Below the pieces are notes generated by a model that saw only the letters and a program-made list of their open reading frames with translations, did not search any database and was not told where the DNA came from. From contig NZ_JAMTCS010000001.1 in assembly GCF_024171955.1 (NCBI RefSeq), positions 62,001 through 126,000 of the forward strand: a stretch of 64,000 bases of DNA. Reading direction: 5' to 3'. Positions 58,921-64,000 of this stretch are shown piece after piece; the stretch's first letter is position 1; every line of letters begins with the position of its first letter. This DNA is from Promicromonospora thailandica (GTDB lineage Bacteria > Actinomycetota > Actinomycetes > Actinomycetales > Cellulomonadaceae). The translations under genes and the position numbers were made by a program.

Positions 58921-59675
58921 TCGACGTCCTCCAGCTGCTTTCCGGTGAGGGTCACGAAGGCGTCGTCGAGGGTGGTCGCCCCGGCCCGGGCGACGAGTCC
59001 CGCGGGGGTGTCGGTCGCCACGACACGGCCCGCGTCGAGCAGCACCACCCGGTCGCAGAGCCGCTCGACCTCCTCCATGGCGTGACTGACCAGCAGGACG
59101 GTCACACCGTCGTCGCGCAGGCCCTCGACGGTGGCCCACATGCGGCGCCGGGCCCGGGGGTCGAGACCGGTCGTGAGCTCGTCGAGGACCACGAGGCGGG
59201 GTGCGCCCGCGAGCGCCAGGGCGATGGAGAGGCGCTGCTGCTGCCCTCCGGACAGCTTCTCGAAGCGGACGTGGCGCTGCCCGTCCAGGCCGACGAGCCC
59301 GAGCAGCTCCGCGGCCGGCCGCGGGTGGGGGTAGAAGCTCCGGTAGAGCCCGACGAGCTCGGCGACGGTCAGCGCGCCGTGCAGGTACGCGTCCTGCAGC
59401 TGGACGCCGAGCACCTGCCGCACCCGGGCGCGGTCCCGCTGCGGGTCGAGGCCGAGGACGCGGACGGTGCCGCCGTCGGGGCGGCGCAGGCCGGCGATCA
59501 TCTCGACGGTGGTGGTCTTGCCGGCGCCGTTGACGCCGAGCACGCCGACGATCTCGCCCCGGTGCACGCGCAGGCTGACGTCGTGCACGGCGGTGGTGCC
59601 CCGGTAGCGCTTGTGCAGGCGCTCGGCGACGATCGCGGGCGCACCGCTCGGCTCGGCGGATGTTGGTGGGCTCAT
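58917..59675 (-). CDS. ABC exporter ATP-binding protein (DrrA/CcmA type)
   Basis: 252 residues. Walker A GVNGAGKTT, Q-loop in VLGVQLQDAYLHGALTVAELV, signature LSGGQQQRLSIALALAG, Walker B LVVLDELTTGLDPRARRRMW, H-loop VLLVSHAMEEVERLCDRVVLLDAGRV. Walker B has Leu after the catalytic Glu. The head of a two-gene operon with the permease. ATG 59675. The 112-bp region to the histidine kinase holds both promoters. Confidence 0.95.
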   Translation of the reverse strand: MSPPTSAEPSGAPAIVAERLHKRYRGTTAVHDVSLRVHRGEIVGVLGVNGAGKTTTVEMIAGLRRPDGGTVRVLGLDPQRDRARVRQVLGVQLQDAYLHGALTVAELVGLYRSFYPHPRPAAELLGLVGLDGQRHVRFEKLSGGQQQRLSIALALAGAPRLVVLDELTTGLDPRARRRMWATVEGLRDDGVTVLLVSHAMEEVERLCDRVVLLDAGRVVATDTPAGLVARAGATTLDDAFVTLTGKQLEDVE

Positions 59676-59774
59676 GGCAGTGACGCTAGGTGTGCCGGGT
59701 GCCGCTTCGCCTGTGCCGATGGTCAGGTATCCACAGCATGACTTTCGGCACCTGCCCGCGCCGGGTGTGGACCG

Positions 59775-59780
59775 TACTGT
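59775..59780 (+). promoter_or_regulatory. -10 hexamer of the histidine-kinase gene
   Basis: TACTGT lies 7 nt before ATG 59788, giving a leaderless transcript for the kinase and response-regulator operon. Confidence 0.5.
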
Positions 59781-59787
59781 GGTCGGC

Positions 59788-60885
59788 ATGCGACGACTGG
59801 GTACGGATGAGTGGTCGGGACTGGCCATGCTCGCCGTCTCGGTGGGGGTGGGTGCACCGGTGCTGTTCGGTGCCGCGGACCCGGTGATCGCCCGGGGCTG
59901 GTGGATCGCCCTGTTCGGGGCGCTGATCGCGGCACTGCTGGTGTCCCTCGCCCTCACCGCGGGGCGGGGGCGGTACGCGGTGTTCGCGACGGCGGTCGCC
60001 CTGTCGTGGGCCGTGGTGCTCACGGCGCCGCGGATGGGTCTGCTGCCGATCCTGCTGGTGATCACCGCGGCGCTGAGCGTCTACGTCATGCCGCTGCGCG
60101 CCGGTTTCGTCGTGGCCGGGCTGAACACGGTGGTGGTCGCCCTCGTGATGGTCACGGCGCACCGGGGCCTCACGGACACCCTGGTCACGGTCGTGTTCTA
60201 CCTGCTCATCCAGGTGGCGACGATGCTGAGCTCCGCGACCCTCATCCGGGAGCAGCGGCTGCGGCAGGAGCTGAGCGTGGCGCACGTCGACCTGCAGGCC
60301 GCGTCGGCCCTGCTGGCCGAGTCCGCCCGGACCGCGGAGCGGCTGCGCATCTCGCGGGAGCTGCACGACCTCATCGGGCACCAGCTCACGGTCCTGACCC
60401 TCGAGCTGGAGGCCGCCCGGCACCGGGAGGGCGACCGGGCGCGCGAGCACATGGAGCGCGCGAACCAGGTGGCGCGGGAGCTGCTGACCGACGTCCGGCA
60501 CACGGTGGGCGAGCTGCGGACCACGTCCGCGGACCTGGGCGAGACGCTGCGCGGCGTCGTGCGCGACCTGCCCGAGCTGGCGGTGACCGTCGACGTGGAG
60601 CGCGAGGTGCGGGTGGACGAGGAGCAGGCGTCGGCGGTGGTGCGCGCCGTGCAGGAGATCGTCACCAACACGCTGCGGCACGCCGAGGCCCGGGCGCTGC
60701 GGATCGAGGTCGCGGCGCGGCCGCCCGGGTTCGTCCTGACGGCGTCCGACGACGGGCGGGGGTTCCACGAGCTGGTGCCGGGAAACGGCCTGCGGGGCAT
60801 GACCGAGCGGTTCGAGGCGCTGGGGGGCGAGGTGGAGCTCGACGGCACGGACGGGTTCCGGGTCACCGCGCGGGTGCCCGCGTGA
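59788..60885 (+). CDS. NarL-type sensor histidine kinase (HisKA_3)
   Basis: 365 residues. Five or six membrane segments fill residues 10-150 with no outside domain. A coiled linker leads to HisKA_3 with RISRELHDLIGHQLTVLTLELEAAR (phospho-His). HATPase: VVRAVQEIVTNTLRHAEA, DDGRGFHE, GNGLRGMTERFEALGG. Such short DesK/LiaS-like kinases often sense membrane or antibiotic stress and control the neighbouring ABC exporter. The regulator gene overlaps by 4 bp. Confidence 0.95.
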   Translation: MRRLGTDEWSGLAMLAVSVGVGAPVLFGAADPVIARGWWIALFGALIAALLVSLALTAGRGRYAVFATAVALSWAVVLTAPRMGLLPILLVITAALSVYVMPLRAGFVVAGLNTVVVALVMVTAHRGLTDTLVTVVFYLLIQVATMLSSATLIREQRLRQELSVAHVDLQAASALLAESARTAERLRISRELHDLIGHQLTVLTLELEAARHREGDRAREHMERANQVARELLTDVRHTVGELRTTSADLGETLRGVVRDLPELAVTVDVEREVRVDEEQASAVVRAVQEIVTNTLRHAEARALRIEVAARPPGFVLTASDDGRGFHELVPGNGLRGMTERFEALGGEVELDGTDGFRVTARVPA

Positions 60886-61526
60886 CGCGGGTGGTGGTCG
60901 TCGACGACCACACCCTGATGCGGCAGGGCATTCGCACTCTGCTGGAGATCGCGGAGATCGACGTGGTGGGCGAGGCGGACGACGGGCGGTCGGCGCTGGC
61001 GGTGGTCGAGGACACGACACCCGACGTCGTGCTGCTGGACCTGCGGATGCCCGGGTACGACGGCCTGTGGACGCTCCGGGCCCTCCGAGACCGCGGCGTC
61101 GACATCCCGGTGCTGGTGCTAACCACGTTCGACGACGACGCCCTCGTCCTGGACGCGCTGCGCGCGGGAGCGCGCGGATACCTTCTCAAGGACGTCACCG
61201 TCGAGCGGCTGACCGGGGCGGTCCGCACCTTGGCCGGGGGCGGAACCCTCGTCGCGCCGTCCATCACCAGCCGGATGCTGCGCGCGCTGCGCACCCTCCC
61301 GGACTCCGCCGGGCCCGACGCGCCGCCCGCCCAGGCGCTGACCGAGCGGGAGCTGGAGGTGTTGCGACTCGTCGCCGAGGGCTGGACCAACCGCGAGATC
61401 TCCCGGGCGCTGTGCGTCGTCGAGGGCACCGTCAAGAACCACGTCTCCGCCATCCTCCTCAAGCTCACGGCACGGGACCGGACCAACGCCGTGCTGCGGG
61501 CGCTCCACATGGGGATCCTCGGCTGA
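60882..61526 (+). CDS. NarL/LuxR-family response regulator
   Basis: 214 residues. Receiver: VVVVDDHTLMRQGI, phosphoacceptor Asp in VVLLDLRMPGYDG, Thr in VLTTFDDD, Lys in YLLKDV. LuxR helix-turn-helix: LTERELEVLRLVAEGWTNREISRALCVVEGTVKNHVSAILLKL. GTG 60882 overlaps the kinase stop (GTGA). Likely target: the divergent ABC exporter operon at 59675. Confidence 0.96.
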   Translation: MTRVVVVDDHTLMRQGIRTLLEIAEIDVVGEADDGRSALAVVEDTTPDVVLLDLRMPGYDGLWTLRALRDRGVDIPVLVLTTFDDDALVLDALRAGARGYLLKDVTVERLTGAVRTLAGGGTLVAPSITSRMLRALRTLPDSAGPDAPPAQALTERELEVLRLVAEGWTNREISRALCVVEGTVKNHVSAILLKLTARDRTNAVLRALHMGILG

Positions 61527-61551
61527 GGCGCCGGATCGGTAGGGTCGCAGG

Positions 61552-62280
61552 GTGCGCATCGAGACCGACGGCCGCCCCGCCGAGCCCGGCGACCTGTTCA
61601 GCACCTACGGCCACTTCACGGCCATGCAGGTGCGCGGCGGCGGCGTCCAGGGCCTGGCGCACCACCTGGACCGGCTCGACGCCGCGCACCGCGAGCTGTT
61701 CGACCGGCCCCTGGCCGGCGACCGGGTGCGGGACCTGGTGCGGCACGCCCTGGCGGGCACGGCGGATGCCTCGGTCCGGGTGACGCTCCGGGACGCCGAC
61801 CGGGTGCTGGTGTCGGTCGCCCCGCCGAACACCCCGCCGTCCGCGCCGCAGCGCCTGCGGTCGGTGCCCTACCTGCGACCGTTCCCGCACCTCAAGCACC
61901 TCGGCGGCTTCGCGCAGCTCGAGTGGGCCCGCCGCGTGCGCCGGGACGGGTTCGACGACGCCCTGCTCACCGGCCCGGACGGCGCCGTCGCGGAGTCCTC
62001 GATCGCCAACATCGGCTTCTTCGCGGCGGACGGCTCCGTGGTCTGGCCCGACGCCCCGCAGCTGCACGGCACGGCGATGCGCCTGGTCGAGGCGACGACG
62101 CCGTCGTCCCGCCGCCGGGTCCTGCCCGACGACCTGCCCGGGTTCGCCGGGGCGTTCCTGATCAACTCGATCGGTGTGGTCCCGGTCGCCTCGATCGACG
62201 ACGTCCCCCTCCCGGACCCGGCCCCCCACCTGGCCGCGGTGACGGCTCGTCTCTCGACGATCCCCTGGGACCACCTGTAG
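61552..62280 (+). CDS. PLP-dependent aminotransferase class IV
   Basis: 242 residues. GHFTAMQVRGGGVQGLAHHLDRLDAAHRELF is the usual N-terminus; the PLP Lys is in HLKHLGGFAQLEWARR and the cofactor Glu in GAVAESSIANIGFF. Family members are branched-chain or D-amino-acid aminotransferases or aminodeoxychorismate lyases; I cannot tell which. No folate or amino-acid genes are near. GTG 61552 follows TAGGGT by 6 nt (leaderless). It ends at a 22-bp hairpin. Confidence 0.88.
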   Translation: MRIETDGRPAEPGDLFSTYGHFTAMQVRGGGVQGLAHHLDRLDAAHRELFDRPLAGDRVRDLVRHALAGTADASVRVTLRDADRVLVSVAPPNTPPSAPQRLRSVPYLRPFPHLKHLGGFAQLEWARRVRRDGFDDALLTGPDGAVAESSIANIGFFAADGSVVWPDAPQLHGTAMRLVEATTPSSRRRVLPDDLPGFAGAFLINSIGVVPVASIDDVPLPDPAPHLAAVTARLSTIPWDHL

Positions 62281-62288
62281 GTCGGCCG

Positions 62289-62344
62289 CGAGAACGACCT
62301 GCGGGACGGGATCGGGGCCTGACCCGTCCCGCAGGTCGTTCTCG
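62289..62344. terminator. Perfect 22-bp hairpin between convergent genes
   Basis: Arms 62289-62310 (beginning CGAGAACGACCTGCGGGACG) and 62323-62344 match perfectly around a 12-nt loop. It lies between the aminotransferase (+) and the secreted protein (-). Unlike the three long hairpins it does not contain the GAGGTTGCTTC core, so it is a separate terminator. Confidence 0.8.
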
Positions 62345-62359
62345 GACTGTCAGCGGTGG

Positions 62360-64000
62360 CTAGCCGCAGTACTCGTCCAGCTCGAAGTCGTGCACCACCG
62401 TCTGGCCCTTGATGATGCGCGCGTTCTTCGACTCCGGCGGGTACCCCGACGCCGAGCTGAGCAGGCTCAGCCGGTTGTTGGAGACACCCATCCAGCGGGC
62501 GTAGCCGCCGTCCTCGCCGGTCACGAGGGTGACGTCGTACTCGGATCCGTCGATGACCACGAACGCGCCCTCCAGGGGCACGGTCTCGTCGTCGCACGTG
62601 GCCCCGGTGACGGTGCCCGCGATCTTGCCCCAGCTCGCGGGCGGCGTGACCGACAGCGACACCTGCACCCGCGGCTCGGCGTACGGCGTGCTGCCGTCGG
62701 CCACCACCGCGGAGGTGTAGGTGCCCGGCTGGTCCACCCGGCTGCTGTCGAGGTCGAGCAGCACCGTGGCCGACTCGCCCGGGTCCAGCGTGAACGCCGG
62801 CGGCTGGACGTCGAGCCACGGCACCTCGACCGTGGTCTCACCGGTCACGTTGAGCACCGTGTGCATGTCGGGGAACCCGAGGTCCGCGACGGTGCTCGGC
62901 TCGGGCGTCCCGCAGTCGTCCGAGGCGATGTACGACGGCGCCGTCTCCGGCTCGGCGTTCGAGCCGATGAAGAACTCGCCGGCGGCCCCGATCACCTCGA
63001 CCACGAGCGTGCTGCCCGCGGGCGCGGTGCCCGTGACCGGCACGTCGACCATGGTGAGGTCCTGCGCCTCGAGGGTCGCGTCCGCGGAGCCGAGCAGGTT
63101 CATGTTCGCGTAGACGAACTCCCCGTCCAGCTCGTAGAGGTTGACCGTGACCTCGGTGTCCGTCGCCGTCTCCACGCCGAAGGACACGTTGGTCACCGCG
63201 AACTCACCCTCGATGTCGAAGTCCTCGAGGGTGAAGGTGCGCAGGAACTGCGTCGGGCCGGCGAGGCACGCCACGGAGTTGCCCGCCGTGACGTCCTGCG
63301 ACGACGAGTGGGTGATGGTGGTCCCCTCCGCGAGCAGCACCGGCGGTGCCGCCGGCGTCACCGTGCGGCCGGGCTTGCCGTGGCGGCCGAACCGGTCGTC
63401 CTTGGCCGCGGCGACACCCTTGCGGGCGGACGTGCCCGCGGTGCTCACCTCGGTCGTCTCCGACGTGGCGCCCTGGATGACACCCGTGCGGGACGCCGAG
63501 CCGAGGATCTCGAAGTCGGACGACGCAGGCGCCACCTCGACGTCCGCGGGCGCGGTGCCCTCGTTCGTCACCGTGAACCGGCCGGACCTGGTGCCGCCGA
63601 GCCGCACCTCACGGTTGATCTCGCCCGGCGAGACGGTCAGGAGCGGAGCGGCGAGCTCCACGTCCTGGCGGGTGATCTCGTCGGCCGCCACGGTGACGGT
63701 CGCCTCGGTGGCCGCGTAGTCCTTGGCCGTGTAGCCGAGCTGCTGCTCGCCCGCCGAGGTGAACAGCGAGTAGTAGCCCGCACCCACCGTCGGGTTCTCC
63801 GGGTCCGCGGACGTCGCGGTCACGTCGCCCGCGGTCACCGTGGCGCCGTTCACGCCGTCACCGGTGTTGAGGTCCTGGACGAACCCGGCCACGAGGCCGC
63901 CGTCGACCGGCTCGCACGAGCCGACCCCGACGTTGTCCACCTGCCACCAGAGCGCCCACGCCCCGTCGCCGTAGTGGAACCGGACCTGCACGTCGGACTG
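62360..64000 (-). CDS. C-terminal part of a large secreted multidomain protein (cut by window edge)
   Basis: At least 546 residues; the start is beyond the right edge. Visible from the edge: a jelly-roll end (VQVRFHYGDGAWALWWQVDNVGVG), then a carboxypeptidase-regulatory-like beta domain (GGLVAGFVQDLNTGDGVNGATVTAGD). Next come anchoring beta-sandwich domains (SPGEINREVRLGGTRSGRFTVTNEGTA; VPWLDVQPPAFTLDPGESATVLLDL) and a last regulatory-like domain (KIAGTVTGATCDDETVPLEGAFVVIDG) ending FELDEYCG. This train is common at the C-terminus of secreted subtilisin-type peptidases in actinobacteria, but no catalytic part is in view. Confidence 0.75.
   Translation of the reverse strand, partial: QSDVQVRFHYGDGAWALWWQVDNVGVGSCEPVDGGLVAGFVQDLNTGDGVNGATVTAGDVTATSADPENPTVGAGYYSLFTSAGEQQLGYTAKDYAATEATVTVAADEITRQDVELAAPLLTVSPGEINREVRLGGTRSGRFTVTNEGTAPADVEVAPASSDFEILGSASRTGVIQGATSETTEVSTAGTSARKGVAAAKDDRFGRHGKPGRTVTPAAPPVLLAEGTTITHSSSQDVTAGNSVACLAGPTQFLRTFTLEDFDIEGEFAVTNVSFGVETATDTEVTVNLYELDGEFVYANMNLLGSADATLEAQDLTMVDVPVTGTAPAGSTLVVEVIGAAGEFFIGSNAEPETAPSYIASDDCGTPEPSTVADLGFPDMHTVLNVTGETTVEVPWLDVQPPAFTLDPGESATVLLDLDSSRVDQPGTYTSAVVADGSTPYAEPRVQVSLSVTPPASWGKIAGTVTGATCDDETVPLEGAFVVIDGSEYDVTLVTGEDGGYARWMGVSNNRLSLLSSASGYPPESKNARIIKGQTVVHDFELDEYCG

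Noticed and set aside
1-64000. tRNA, rRNA or tmRNA genes
   Set aside because: I looked for cloverleaf elements and TTCGA loop contexts in the gaps and found none with matching arms. The GGTTCGAACC near 28613 is a simple dyad.

Overview
The window is very GC-rich DNA from a cultivable-type actinomycete. Gene content points to the Micrococcales, near Cellulomonas, Cellulosimicrobium, Isoptericola or Promicromonospora. The clues are a secreted GH6 cellulase, a LacI-controlled glycosidase and ABC-sugar operon without its own ATPase, GTG and TTG starts, and many genes whose -10 hexamer lies only 6-7 nt before the start codon. This placement is inference from gene content. I see no rRNA, tRNA, CRISPR, transposase, integrase or phage gene. 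The window looks like chromosome made of many short transcription units, most with their own one-component regulator.

Layout. 1-9.3 kb: a cut AAA+ ATPase, a TPR membrane protein, a GH6 cellulase, an alpha/beta hydrolase lacking its nucleophile, a DUF1990 protein, two tandem paralogous membrane proteins, a MerR regulator with an LpqC-type esterase, and a YdcF protein. 9.4-19.2 kb: flavin oxidoreductase, M15 peptidase, TetR, YCII, cupin, ArsR, SDR, DUF2625, a MacB-type ABC pair and a 34-codon small ORF. 19.3-24.7 kb: a LacI-controlled catabolic cluster (HADH-like enzyme, RpiB-family isomerase, DhaK-DhaL kinase, TIM-barrel isomerase), suggestive of tetrulose-phosphate metabolism. 25.3-28.3 kb: an OmpR-type two-component system divergent from a Met/Asp-rich DM13 lipoprotein and a DoxX protein. 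28.3-31.7 kb: orphan zinc anti-sigma, UspA, TetR/DUF4267 pair, haloperoxidase-like hydrolase. 31.9-34.9 kb: molybdate uptake operon. 35-44.7 kb: MHS transporter with YheO-type regulator, CDF protein, Ohr, WYL regulator, VOC proteins, AraC, CPT-like kinase, YCII, and an epimerase/TetR pair bracketed by AGATCT arrays. 44.8-47.5 kb: ACC deaminase and D-aminoacylase. 47.6-56.8 kb: a glycosidase and ABC locus (GH5, LacI, binding protein, two permeases, GH3, GH125) that looks built for a mannose-containing oligosaccharide. 57-64 kb: AI-2E protein, drug-type ABC exporter divergent from a NarL-type two-component system, aminotransferase IV, and the C-terminal part of a large secreted protein.

Non-coding structure is the most distinctive part. 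Three nearly perfect hairpins with 35-42-bp stems share a core but have different, internally complementary outer arms. Each sits between convergent genes, like bidirectional terminators. A second palindromic family with a GTAGAC/GTCTAC centre is present three times. Two clusters of GAGATCTGG and CCAGATCTC, with an orientation switch in the middle, flank one divergent gene pair; one cluster contains a four-copy 42-bp tandem repeat. At least 20 genes carry a TANNNT-like hexamer 6-7 nt before the start codon, so leaderless transcription appears common here.
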